A stretch of DNA of 64,000 nt from Svornostia abyssi. Its GTDB lineage: Bacteria > Actinomycetota > Thermoleophilia > Solirubrobacterales > Solirubrobacteraceae. Under the pieces are notes generated by a model. The model did no database searches. It was not told the origin of the DNA and saw only the letters and a program-made list of their open reading frames with translations. Shown here piece after piece: positions 1-9,652 of the stretch. Position 1 is the stretch's first letter. Every line of letters begins with the position of its first letter. The stretch spans positions 2,480,001 through 2,544,000 of the forward strand of contig CP088295.1 of assembly GCA_024666565.1 (NCBI GenBank), given 5' to 3'. Both the position numbers and the translations under genes were made by a program.

Positions 1-159
1 CACGCGGTGCTCGAGCCCGCCGAGTTCCTGCGCGAGCGCGCGCACGCGGGACTCGGTCCGCGCCGCGAGCACGGGTTCGGCGCCCATGCGCACCAGCGCA
101 CGTGCCGTCAGCTCACCGGTGTATCCGGTCGCCCCGAAGACGACGATGCGGCCCCCCAC
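1..159 (-). CDS. Saccharopine-dehydrogenase-like NAD(P)-binding protein, N-terminal part
   Basis: Only the first 53 codons are in the window; the gene runs off the left edge. The translation opens with a beta strand and the dinucleotide-binding loop GATGYTGE, followed by a helix and the strand PVLAART, the arrangement seen in saccharopine dehydrogenase-like and trans-acting enoyl reductase-like proteins. The GTG start at 159 is chosen because a -10-like box (TACCCT, minus strand, 172-167) lies 7 nt upstream, mirroring the neighbouring divergent gene. Substrate cannot be told from this fragment. Confidence 0.72.
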   Translation of the reverse strand, partial: MGGRIVVFGATGYTGELTARALVRMGAEPVLAARTESRVRALAQELGGLEHRV

Positions 160-166
160 AGGCCGA

Positions 167-186
167 AGGGTACCTGTCGCTACCCT
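167..186. promoter_or_regulatory. Divergent pair of -10 boxes (TACCCT on each strand)
   Basis: The 34 bp between the two divergent starts carries TACCCT at 181-186 on the plus strand and TACCCT at 172-167 on the minus strand. Each lies 7 nt before its start codon. This predicts transcripts that begin at or next to the start codon (leaderless). No good -35 boxes are visible. Confidence 0.5.
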
Positions 187-193
187 TCTTCGG

Positions 194-1318
194 ATGGACG
201 AGCGCGCCCTGGCGGAGCGCCTCATCCGCTACGACACCTCCACGCACGACGGGCTGCAGAGCGCCGCCGGGTTCGTGCGAGGGTGGCTGGAATCCAACGA
301 AGTTGCCGTGGAAGCCCGCGACTTCGACGGTCTTCCGGTGCTTCATGCGGATGTGGGCGCCACCGATCCCGAAGCTCCGACCGTGATCTGGCACGGGCAC
401 CTCGACGTCGTTCCCGCGTTCGACGAGCAGTTCGAGCCCTGCGTCGACGGCGATCGCCTCATCGGGCGCGGCGCCTACGACATGAAGGGTGCGCTGGCGT
501 CGATCCTCTGCGCGCTCGTGGACGTCAAGGCCCAGGACGCCGTCCGGGTCCGCATGGTCTGCGTGCCCGACGAGGAGTCCGAGGACGTCGACCGCCGCAG
601 CACCGACGAGCTCGTCAAGGAGGGGCTGCGCGGGGACTTCGCCCTCACCGGCGAGCCGACGGACCTGCACATCGGCGTCCAGGCGAAGGGCGTGCTGGCG
701 TTCCGTGCGGAGATCCGCGGGCGCGCCGCGCACGGCTCGACGCCGTGGCTCGGTGACAACGCGATCCTCAAGGCGCACGACGCGTTCCGTCGCATCGAGA
801 CCCTACCGTTCAGTCGGCAGTCCTCCGACCTGTTCGACCGCCCCTCCATCAACCTCGCGCGGATCGAGGGCGGGGACGCGTTCAACAAGGTGCCCGACCG
901 CTGCACGATGGACGTTGACATCCGGTATCTGCCCAACCAGGACCCGCAGGACATCCTCGCGCAGATCGACGCGATCTCCGACGTGCACGTCATCAAGCAG
1001 TTCGTCCGCGCGCCGGCGATCGTCTCGCGCCGCAACCCGTACGTCCTCGCCCTGCGCGACGCCGTCAGCGAGGTCAACGGCGGCGACGTGCTGAGCGTCG
1101 GCCGCGACGGCGCCTCCGACGCGTTCGCGTTCCTGGAGGCCGGCATCCCGGCCGTGGAGTTCGGGCCGGTCGGCGCCGGGCATCACGGGCCTGACGAGTG
1201 GGTGTCGATCTCCTCGCTGCGCCGGTACCGCGAGGCGCTGCGCGACTTCGTCCTGACCCTGCCCGACCAGCTGGCGCAGACCGCGCCCGAGCAGGCCGTC
1301 GAGGGAGGGCTGTCGTGA
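194..1318 (+). CDS. M20-family metallohydrolase (ArgE/DapE/carboxypeptidase-like)
   Basis: 374-residue cytosolic zinc hydrolase of the M20 family, which removes acyl or amino-acid groups from amide bonds (succinyl-diaminopimelate, acetylornithine or small peptides). Visible metal and catalytic motifs are HGHLDVVP (His69, Asp71), GAYDMKG (Asp96), PDEES (Glu127/128), TGEPT around residue 150 and GHHGPDE near the C-terminus. The middle holds the usual dimerisation insert (KGVLAFRAEIRGRAAHGS). Start ATG at 194 sits 7 nt after a TACCCT box. It overlaps the LCP gene by four bases (GTGA). The exact substrate is unknown; the neighbourhood does not favour DapE over ArgE. Confidence 0.87.
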   Translation: MDERALAERLIRYDTSTHDGLQSAAGFVRGWLESNEVAVEARDFDGLPVLHADVGATDPEAPTVIWHGHLDVVPAFDEQFEPCVDGDRLIGRGAYDMKGALASILCALVDVKAQDAVRVRMVCVPDEESEDVDRRSTDELVKEGLRGDFALTGEPTDLHIGVQAKGVLAFRAEIRGRAAHGSTPWLGDNAILKAHDAFRRIETLPFSRQSSDLFDRPSINLARIEGGDAFNKVPDRCTMDVDIRYLPNQDPQDILAQIDAISDVHVIKQFVRAPAIVSRRNPYVLALRDAVSEVNGGDVLSVGRDGASDAFAFLEAGIPAVEFGPVGAGHHGPDEWVSISSLRRYREALRDFVLTLPDQLAQTAPEQAVEGGLS

Positions 1319-2826
1319 CGAACCCGGGGAAGGGCCCGCGCGAGAGCTGGGGCGTCATCAAGCGGTTCCTGCTCGGCGGGTTCCTCATCGTCGCGGTCAC
1401 CGCCGGTGCGGTCGCCAGCGCGGTGCTGCTGGAGGTCAAGGACGCCGCGAACGCCTTCGAGCGCTTCCAGACCGCGCTGCCGGGTGACGTCGAGGGCGCG
1501 CTGGACAACGTCGATCCCGGCCAGCCGCAGACGATCATGCTGCTCGGCTCCGACCAGCGGTTCGCCGACATCAAGCAGAAGAACCCCAGCCGTTCGGACA
1601 CGATCATCCTCGTCCGGCTAGACCCGGACAAGGACGCGACGGCCGTCATGTCGCTGCCGCGCGACCTGAAGGTCGAGATCCCGACGAAGAACGGGATCGT
1701 CACCGACAAGATCAACGCCGCCTACAGCATCGGCGGGCCGAGCATGACCGTGAAGACGGTGCGCCGCCTGCTCGGCATCCCGATCCACCACGTCGTGAAC
1801 GTCAACTTCGGCGGGTTCCGCCGCATGGTCAACCGGCTCGGCTGCTTCTACCAGGACGTCGACCGCACGTACTTCAACGACAACCAGCCGCCGAACGGCA
1901 GCGCGTACCCGTACGCGACGATCGACGTGAAGGCCGGCTACCAGCTCATGTGCGGGCAGGACTCGCTCGACTGGGCCCGCTACCGCCACTTCGATGACGA
2001 CTTCGTCCGCGCCGCGCGCCAGCAGGAGTTCATCCGGCAGGCCAAGGAGCAGGTCAGCGTCTCGTCGATCTTCAGCGACCGCGAGGAGCTCCTGGAGATC
2101 TTCGGCCGGTACACGCAGACCGACATCAAGGGCCAGAACGCGATCCTGCGGCTGCTGAAGCTCGCCTACGAGTCCTCGCAGAACCCCATCCGCGAGGTGC
2201 GGTTCCGCGCCGGGCAGAACGCGGGCGACACGTTCGTGACGATCACCGAGGACAACCTCGCGAAGACCGTGCGCGAGTTCACCGCGGTGAAGGCGTCGAC
2301 GGGCGGCCGTCAGACCCGCGAAGGCGGCTCGAGCGGGGGCGGCACCCGCAAGCAGTCGCGCCAGAAGAAGAAGGGCCTGGCACCCGGGCTCATCCAGGAC
2401 AAGGTCGGCGGCGAGGACCACACGCTCGACCTCGCCGTCAAGGCCGGGTTCCCCGTCTACTACCCGAAGGCGCGCCTGAACCGCGGCGGCTACGCCAGCG
2501 ACAGCCCGCGCCGGTACACGCTGAAGACGCGCAACGGCCGCAAGTACCCGGCGTACCGCATCGTCTTGAAGTACGGCAACGACATCGGCCAGTACTACGG
2601 CGTCCAGGGCCTGAAGTGGCGCAACCCGCCGATCCTCGACGAGGCGCACGACACGCAGAAGCTGCGGGGTCGCACGTACCGCGTCTACTACGACGGCAAT
2701 CGCATCCGGATGGTCGCCTGGAAGACGCCCACGGGCTCGTACTGGGTCTCCAACACGCTGTCGCAGCGCCTGACGAACCGGCAGATGCTCGACATCGCGA
2801 AGTACTTGACCCGCGTGGGTCTGTAG
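1315..2826 (+). CDS. LytR-CpsA-Psr (LCP) family glycopolymer transferase
   Basis: 503 residues. LCP enzymes attach undecaprenyl-linked glycopolymers to peptidoglycan outside the membrane. One N-terminal membrane segment (about 18-38) anchors the protein. The LCP domain (about 72-225) shows the diphosphate-binding signatures LLGSDQR, PSRSDTII, SLPRDLKV, DKINAAYS and the arginine in DWARYRH. The C-terminal third (about 340-500), after a Ser/Gly/Lys-rich linker, is a separate domain of unknown role. GTG start at 1315 overlaps the upstream stop and has a clear ribosome site (GGAGGG). The sugar-nucleotide genes downstream suggest it handles a uronic-acid or mannose-containing polymer; that is inference. 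Confidence 0.9.
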   Translation: MTNPGKGPRESWGVIKRFLLGGFLIVAVTAGAVASAVLLEVKDAANAFERFQTALPGDVEGALDNVDPGQPQTIMLLGSDQRFADIKQKNPSRSDTIILVRLDPDKDATAVMSLPRDLKVEIPTKNGIVTDKINAAYSIGGPSMTVKTVRRLLGIPIHHVVNVNFGGFRRMVNRLGCFYQDVDRTYFNDNQPPNGSAYPYATIDVKAGYQLMCGQDSLDWARYRHFDDDFVRAARQQEFIRQAKEQVSVSSIFSDREELLEIFGRYTQTDIKGQNAILRLLKLAYESSQNPIREVRFRAGQNAGDTFVTITEDNLAKTVREFTAVKASTGGRQTREGGSSGGGTRKQSRQKKKGLAPGLIQDKVGGEDHTLDLAVKAGFPVYYPKARLNRGGYASDSPRRYTLKTRNGRKYPAYRIVLKYGNDIGQYYGVQGLKWRNPPILDEAHDTQKLRGRTYRVYYDGNRIRMVAWKTPTGSYWVSNTLSQRLTNRQMLDIAKYLTRVGL

Positions 2827-2839
2827 CCTTCCGCGCCGC

Positions 2840-4177
2840 ATGAACGCATCCCGTGAACCGATCGGCGTGATCGGCACCGGCTACGTGGGTCTCGTCACCG
2901 CGACGGGGTTCGCCGAGCTGGGGTCCGACGTCATCTGCGTCGATATCGACGCTGACAAGATCGCCCGCCTCAAGCAGGGCGAGATTCCCATCTACGAGCC
3001 GGGTCTGGCCGACCTGGTGGCCAAGAATCGTGAGCGGATGACGTTCACGACGGACCTGTCCGAGGCGCTGGAGCGCGCGCGGCTGCTGTTCGTGGCCGTC
3101 GGGACGCCACCGACGTACTCCGGTGACGCGGACCTGTCGGCCGTGCAGGCCGTGGTCGACGCGATGCCGGCGTCTGATCGGCACGCGCTGGTGATGAAGT
3201 CGACGGTGCCGGTCGGCACCGGGGCGAACATCAAGCGGGTGTTCACCGAGCAGGGCAAGGACGGCTTCCGGTACGTGAGCTGCCCGGAGTTCCTGAAGGA
3301 GGGCACGGCGGTCGCGGACTTCCTCAAGCCCGACCGCGTCGTGATCGGCGACGACGGCGACTGGGCCGGCGACGCCGTCGCGGACCTCTACCGGCCGCTG
3401 CTGACCGCCGAGCATGGCGGGCAGGGCTCCGGCGAGCTGGTGCGCATGGACATCGCGAGCGCCGAGATGGTCAAGCTGGCGTCCAACGCGTTCCTCGCCA
3501 CGAAGATCAGCTTCATCAACGAGATCGCGAACGTGTGCGAGGAGACCGGGGCCGACGTGCTCGAGGTCGCCAAGGGCATGGGGCTGGACGACCGGATCGG
3601 CCCGAAGTTCCTCAAGCCGGGCATCGGGTTCGGCGGGTCCTGCTTCCCGAAGGACGTCAGCGCGCTGAAGCAGCTCGCGGGCAACTCGGGCTACCACTTC
3701 CAGCTGCTCAACGCGGTCATCGAGGTCAACGAGCTGCAGAAGCGCCGCGTGATCAGCAAGCTGCAGAAGCATCTCGGCTCGCTGGTCGGCAAGAAGATCG
3801 CGCTGCTGGGCCTGGCGTTCAAGCCGGACACCGATGACATGCGCGAGGCCAGCTCGCTGGTGCTGAGCGCGCGGCTGCAGGCCGATGGCGCCCTGATCAC
3901 CGCGTATGACCCGATCGCCGAGGAGGAGGCGCGTCGCCTGATCAAGGGCGTGGACTTCGCCTCCAGCGCGCTGGAGTGCGTGCAGGGCGCTGACGCCGTG
4001 GTGCTGGTCACCGAGTGGAGCGAGTTCGGGGACCTCGACTGGGCGCAGGTTGCCGCTGCGATGGCGGGCACGCTCGTCGTCGACGGCCGCAACGCACTCG
4101 ACGCGGCGGCCGTCGCCGGCGCCGGCCTGAAGTACGAAGGCGTCGGCCGCGGGACCCTGGCATCCTTCGCGCGGTGA
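2840..4177 (+). CDS. ugd: UDP-glucose 6-dehydrogenase
   Basis: 445 residues, the usual length for UDP-glucose/GDP-mannose dehydrogenases. Converts UDP-glucose to UDP-glucuronate with two NAD+ for envelope polysaccharide. N-terminal NAD fold with GTGYVGL (12-18), middle substrate domain with SAEMVKLASNAF, and the catalytic cysteine in GFGGSCFPKD (Cys268). The C-terminal UDP-binding domain has LGLAFKPDTDDMREASS. ATG at 2840 lies 10 nt after TAGCCT (2824-2829), which overlaps the upstream stop, so it may have its own leaderless promoter inside the operon. A GDP-mannose dehydrogenase role is less likely but not excluded. Confidence 0.93.
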   Translation: MNASREPIGVIGTGYVGLVTATGFAELGSDVICVDIDADKIARLKQGEIPIYEPGLADLVAKNRERMTFTTDLSEALERARLLFVAVGTPPTYSGDADLSAVQAVVDAMPASDRHALVMKSTVPVGTGANIKRVFTEQGKDGFRYVSCPEFLKEGTAVADFLKPDRVVIGDDGDWAGDAVADLYRPLLTAEHGGQGSGELVRMDIASAEMVKLASNAFLATKISFINEIANVCEETGADVLEVAKGMGLDDRIGPKFLKPGIGFGGSCFPKDVSALKQLAGNSGYHFQLLNAVIEVNELQKRRVISKLQKHLGSLVGKKIALLGLAFKPDTDDMREASSLVLSARLQADGALITAYDPIAEEEARRLIKGVDFASSALECVQGADAVVLVTEWSEFGDLDWAQVAAAMAGTLVVDGRNALDAAAVAGAGLKYEGVGRGTLASFAR

Positions 4178-4199
4178 CCGGGTTCTCAGGGGTCGACCT

Positions 4200-5300
4200 G
4201 TGCAGGCACTGATTCTGGTCGGCGGCGAAGGCACGCGCCTGCGCCCGCTGACCTCCACCGTCCCCAAGCCGGTCGTCCCGCTGGTCGACCGGCCGTTCAT
4301 CGCGTACATGCTCGAGTGGCTCAAGCGCCACGGCGTCGACGACGTGATCATGTCGTGTGGCTTCCTCGCCACGAGCGTGCGCAACGTGCTGGGTGACGGG
4401 TCGGCCTACGGGCTGCGGCTGCGGTTCGTCGAGGAGCCCGAGCCGCTCGGGACCGGCGGCGCGCTGAAGTACGCCGAGCAGTTCCTGCAGGACCGGTTCC
4501 TCATGCTCAACGGGGACACGCTCACCGACATTGACCTGACGGCGCAGATCCGCCAGCACGAGGAGAGCGGGGCGACCGGCACGCTCGCCCTCGTCCCGGT
4601 CAGCGATCCGTCCTCGTACGGCCTGGTGCGCCTGCACGACGACCACACGGTGAAGGGCTTCCTGGAGAAGCCGTCGCCCGACCAGATCGACACGAACCTC
4701 ATCTCCGCCGGCGCGTACGTGCTCGAGCGCTCGGTGCTCGACCTCATCCCGGCCGGCCAGAACGTCTCGATCGAGCGCGAGGTCTGGCCGCGCCTCGTCG
4801 GCAACGGCCTCCACGGCTTCGTCGCCGACGCGTACTGGATGGACATCGGCACGCCCCAGCGCTACTTGCAGGGCACGTTCGACATCCTCGAGGGCAACGT
4901 CGCCAGCGCCGTGCAGGAGCGCATGGGCACGAGCTTCCTGGCGGTGTCCGACCAGGCGGAGACCGCGGGCCGGGTCGTCCCGCCGGCGGTCATCGAGCGC
5001 GGCGTGAAGGTCGCCGCCGGCGCGCACGTCGGCAGCCTGGTCGTCCTCGCCGACGGCGTGCAGGTCGGGGCGAACTCGTCGATCGAGCGGTCCGTCGTCC
5101 TGCAGGGCACGGAGATCGGTGCCGACTGCAAGCTGCGCGAGTGCATCATCGGTGCCGGTGTGCGGATCGGTGATGGCTGCGAGATCAGCGGCGGCGCCGT
5201 CCTCGGTGAGGGCGTGACCGTCGGTGCCGGCAATGTCGTGAGTAACGGTGCGCGAATCTTCCCGGGGGTGAACCTGCCTGATGGCGCTCTCAAGTTCTGA
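4200..5300 (+). CDS. NDP-sugar pyrophosphorylase (mannose-1-P guanylyltransferase type)
   Basis: 366 residues. The nucleotidyltransferase domain (1 to about 235) carries LVGGEGTRLRPLT and VPKPVVPLVDRP, which bind the nucleotide and metal, LNGDTLTDID with the metal aspartate, and GFLEKPSP. The C-terminal part (about 255-366) is a left-handed beta-helix with repeated V-x-I/V-G hexapeptides. The reaction is sugar-1-phosphate plus NTP to NDP-sugar plus pyrophosphate; GTP/mannose is the best guess, since the next gene is a glucose/mannose phosphate isomerase. GTG start at 4200 is preceded by AGGGG. The 3' end overlaps the next gene by 20 bases. Confidence 0.88.
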   Translation: MQALILVGGEGTRLRPLTSTVPKPVVPLVDRPFIAYMLEWLKRHGVDDVIMSCGFLATSVRNVLGDGSAYGLRLRFVEEPEPLGTGGALKYAEQFLQDRFLMLNGDTLTDIDLTAQIRQHEESGATGTLALVPVSDPSSYGLVRLHDDHTVKGFLEKPSPDQIDTNLISAGAYVLERSVLDLIPAGQNVSIEREVWPRLVGNGLHGFVADAYWMDIGTPQRYLQGTFDILEGNVASAVQERMGTSFLAVSDQAETAGRVVPPAVIERGVKVAAGAHVGSLVVLADGVQVGANSSIERSVVLQGTEIGADCKLRECIIGAGVRIGDGCEISGGAVLGEGVTVGAGNVVSNGARIFPGVNLPDGALKF

Positions 5301-6345
5301 GTCGCTGGACCGCCGCGGGATCGAGGCGCTGGACGCGTCCGATCAGCTGACGGACATCCTCGCGATCCCGGAGCATCTCCGGGACGCGTTGTGGAAGGTC
5401 GAGTCGGCGCAGATCGAGCCGCAGGACTGCCCGGGCGGCGTCGTCGTCGCGGGCATGGGCGGCTCGGCGGTCGGCGGCGCACTGGCGCGCGCGATCCTCG
5501 GCGACACGGCGTCGCGGCCGCTCATCGCCGCGCGCGGGTACGGCCTGCCGTCGTGGACGACGCCGGACACGATGGTGCTCTGCTCGTCGTACTCGGGCAA
5601 CACCGAGGAGACCCTCGCGTGCTACGAGGCCGCCGGTGCGCTCGGCGCGCCGCGCATCGCCGTCACGACCGGCGGGCAGCTCGCCAAGCAGGCGCGCGCC
5701 GACGGCGTCCCCGTCATCCCCGTCGCCGGCGGTCTGCAGCCGCGCGCGGGCGTCGCGTACATGACGGTCGCGGCGCTCCAGGTCGCCGCGCTCTGCGGCG
5801 CCGCGCCCCGCGTGACGAGCGAGATCGACGTCGCCGCCGAGCACCTCGAGGCGCTCGTCATGGAGTGGGGGCCGGAGGGTGCCGAGGATTCGCTGGCGAA
5901 GTCGCTGGCACGGTCGCTGCACGGCTCGGTCCCGGTGCTCGCGGGCGCGGGTCTCACCGTGCCGCTGGCGTACCGGTGGAAGACGCAGATCAACGAGAAC
6001 GCGAAGATTCCGGCGTTCGCGCACGAGCTGCCCGAGCTCGATCACAACGAGCTCGTCGGCTGGGCGGGCGCGTCGGAGCTCGGCCGGTTCGCCGCCGTCT
6101 TCCTCGATGACGCGGACACCCATCCGCGCGTCAAGCGCCGCATCGAGCTCACCGAGCACCTCATCTCCGGGCAGGCCACGAGCACGCACGTGATCGCATC
6201 CCGCGGCCAGACGACGGTGGAGCGGGTGTTCTCGCTGGTGTTGCTCGGCGATCTCGTCTCGCTGTATCTCGCAGTCCTGCGGGGCGTGGATCCGACGCCG
6301 GTGGACGCGATCGAGTCGCTGAAGGCCGAGCTCGCCCGCGGCTGA
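5281..6345 (+). CDS. Bifunctional phosphoglucose/phosphomannose isomerase family (SIS domains)
   Basis: 354 residues. Interconverts fructose-6-phosphate with glucose-6-phosphate and mannose-6-phosphate. First SIS domain shows [10 protein letters not shown] and the phosphate loop [11 protein letters not shown] (about 100-110); the second half has [24 protein letters not shown], here cited as its core elements NENAK and PELDHNE, with the active-site Glu and His. Start ATG at 5281 lies inside the end of the pyrophosphorylase gene, so the two are probably translationally coupled. It supplies the hexose phosphate used by the preceding sugar-nucleotide genes. It is the last gene of the operon; a hairpin follows at 6353. 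Confidence 0.88.
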   Translation: MALSSSESLDRRGIEALDASDQLTDILAIPEHLRDALWKVESAQIEPQDCPGGVVVAGMGGSAVGGALARAILGDTASRPLIAARGYGLPSWTTPDTMVLCSSYSGNTEETLACYEAAGALGAPRIAVTTGGQLAKQARADGVPVIPVAGGLQPRAGVAYMTVAALQVAALCGAAPRVTSEIDVAAEHLEALVMEWGPEGAEDSLAKSLARSLHGSVPVLAGAGLTVPLAYRWKTQINENAKIPAFAHELPELDHNELVGWAGASELGRFAAVFLDDADTHPRVKRRIELTEHLISGQATSTHVIASRGQTTVERVFSLVLLGDLVSLYLAVLRGVDPTPVDAIESLKAELARG

Positions 6346-6352
6346 GCCGGAT

Positions 6353-6384
6353 GGGGAGGCAGGACCCGTAGTCCTCCCCTCCCC
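6353..6384 (+). terminator. Hairpin after the sugar-nucleotide operon
   Basis: GGGGAGG, C, AGGAC, loop CCGTA, GTCCT, then CC and CCTCCCC give a stem of about 12 pairs with a small internal mismatch and bulge, 8 nt after the isomerase stop. There is no T-run, so it may be an intrinsic terminator of the weak actinobacterial kind. The rest of the gap to 6490 holds another imperfect hairpin (GGGAGGGC at about 6443 with GCCCGTCCC), but no gene. Confidence 0.5.
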
Positions 6385-6490
6385 GGAACTGGCGAGACAT
6401 CACCGTTTTTGGGGATCTATCGGCCTGGGGGGCCGACCGACTAGGGAGGGCAAGGGAACACTCGCCCGTCCCACGCCTCAGGAGCCCTCT

Positions 6491-7723
6491 ATGTCTCACA
6501 CGCTCACCCAGTCCACCCAGCCGATCAGGATCGCCGACGAGCGGTGGGGCCCCGCGGTCGCGTTCTGTGACATCACGCCGGACCATCTCGCCGCGCTGGC
6601 GGAGGAGGACCTCGGCGCGCTGGCGGGGGCGGTGGCAGACGCGTTCTACGACCGGGTGCTGGCTGAGCCGGATCTGCGGGCGATCATCGATGAGCAGTCG
6701 TCGGTCGATCGGTTGTCGCAGACGCTGCAGCGCTACGTGGCGAGTCTGTCGGCGGGCCGGTATGACGCCGAGGTGGTGCGCGGGCGCGCGCACATCGGTG
6801 AGGTGCACGACCGGATCGACCTGCCGCTGAGCGCGTACCTGGGCGCGTTCCTGCGGATCGACGAGGTCGTCATGGGCGTGCTGGTCGACCGGCACGCGGA
6901 GGATCCCGAGGCGCTGAAGCGCGCGCTGATGGCCTACCGGCGGGTGACGCAGTCGGACATCGCGATCGTGGTGCAGAGCTTCATCGACCGGCGCAACGAG
7001 GCGGCCGAGCAGGTCGCGCGTCAGGTCACCGCGGCGTCGGAGACGCTGGCGGCGTCCTCGCAGCAGGCGCACGCCGGTGTCGAGACGATGCAGTCCACGG
7101 CGGAGGACCTGGCCGAGACGGCGCGCGGGGCGCAGTCGACGCTCGATCAGTCCTCGGCCGCGCTGGTGCAGGGCGCCGAAGCGATCGACGCGACGGCCGC
7201 GCTCGTGGCCCGCACGCGCGAGACGGTGGCCGAGGCCCGCGAGGAGCTCAGCGGCCTGGAGACGCAGACCGAGCAGATCGGCGCCGTCGTCGGGCGGGTG
7301 CGCGCGATCGCCGAGCAGACCAAGCTGCTGTCGCTGAACGCCGCGATCGAGGCCGCCCGGGCCGGGGAGCACGGCCGCGGGTTCGCCGTTGTCGCCGACG
7401 AGGTCGGTCGCCTCTCAGAGGACACCACGACCGCGCTGGCGGACATCAGCGCGCTGAACGACAACGCCCGCAAGGCGATCGACGGTGTCCGCGGGTCGAT
7501 GGGCGCCACCGAGGAACGTGTCATCGAGACTGACAAGCGCGCCGAAGCGATGCGCGAGGGCTACGCCGCGATCCGTGCCGCCGAGGAAGGCGTCGTCGCC
7601 GAACTTGCCTCCATGGCCGCCGGGATCGAGCAGATCGCGGCGAGTGCCGGCGAGCTGACCCACGCCTCGCAGGACGTCGCCAACGCGGCCGACGGCCTGG
7701 CTCGTCTCGCGTCGCAGGAGTGA
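6491..7723 (+). CDS. Soluble globin-coupled methyl-accepting chemotaxis protein
   Basis: 410 residues, no membrane segment. Residues about 20-170 match the protoglobin sensor of HemAT-like proteins; the F-helix signature [16 protein letters not shown] gives His106 as the proximal haem ligand. Residues about 175-410 are the long helical signalling domain, with the receptor tip motif [24 protein letters not shown] at about 282-305 (core [17 protein letters not shown]). It should sense oxygen (or another haem gas) and signal to CheA in the cytoplasm. ATG at 6491 is preceded by CAGGAG. No other chemotaxis gene is in the window, so its partners lie elsewhere. Confidence 0.9.
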   Translation: MSHTLTQSTQPIRIADERWGPAVAFCDITPDHLAALAEEDLGALAGAVADAFYDRVLAEPDLRAIIDEQSSVDRLSQTLQRYVASLSAGRYDAEVVRGRAHIGEVHDRIDLPLSAYLGAFLRIDEVVMGVLVDRHAEDPEALKRALMAYRRVTQSDIAIVVQSFIDRRNEAAEQVARQVTAASETLAASSQQAHAGVETMQSTAEDLAETARGAQSTLDQSSAALVQGAEAIDATAALVARTRETVAEAREELSGLETQTEQIGAVVGRVRAIAEQTKLLSLNAAIEAARAGEHGRGFAVVADEVGRLSEDTTTALADISALNDNARKAIDGVRGSMGATEERVIETDKRAEAMREGYAAIRAAEEGVVAELASMAAGIEQIAASAGELTHASQDVANAADGLARLASQE

Positions 7724-7728
7724 TGCGC

Positions 7729-7753
7729 ACGCGCCGGGCACCGTCCGGCGCGT
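7729..7753 (+). terminator. Hairpin after chemoreceptor gene
   Basis: Perfect 9-bp stem ACGCGCCGG / CCGGCGCGT around a 7-nt loop, starting 5 nt after the stop codon. No T-run follows. It separates the chemoreceptor from the MerR-ahcY unit. Confidence 0.5.
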
Positions 7754-7756
7754 CTA

Positions 7757-7782
7757 AACCTTGACACGACCGTGGTAAGGTT
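7757..7782 (+). promoter_or_regulatory. MerR-type dyad operator and promoter of the merR-ahcY unit
   Basis: A 26-bp dyad: outer arms AACCTT (7757-7762) and AAGGTT (7777-7782), inner arms CACG (7765-7768) and CGTG (7771-7774). It contains TTGACA (7761-7766), a -35-like box, and TAAGGT (7776-7781), a -10-like box 9 nt before the ATG. Dyads with ACCTT/AAGGT arms between promoter boxes are typical operators of MerR proteins such as CueR, so autoregulation is likely. Transcription would be nearly leaderless. Confidence 0.6.
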
Positions 7783-7790
7783 GTGTCTCG

Positions 7791-9613
<1,823 letters not shown>

Positions 9614-9627
9614 GCCTCAGGCTGTCC

Positions 9628-9652
9628 GCTCCCGTCAGCTGCTGACGGGAGC
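9628..9652. terminator. Shared bidirectional hairpin between ahcY and the convergent monooxygenase gene
   Basis: Perfect inverted repeat: GCTCCCGTCAGC and GCTGACGGGAGC flank a single T, a 12-bp stem. It starts 15 nt after the ahcY stop and covers the stop codon (9635-9637) and last codons of the gene on the other strand. It can fold in both transcripts. No T-run on either side. Confidence 0.6.

Noticed and set aside
6443..6473. Hairpin leader of the chemoreceptor gene as a cyclic di-GMP riboswitch
   Set aside because: It lacks the conserved GEMM core and tetraloop-receptor bases; only a generic GC-rich hairpin is visible.
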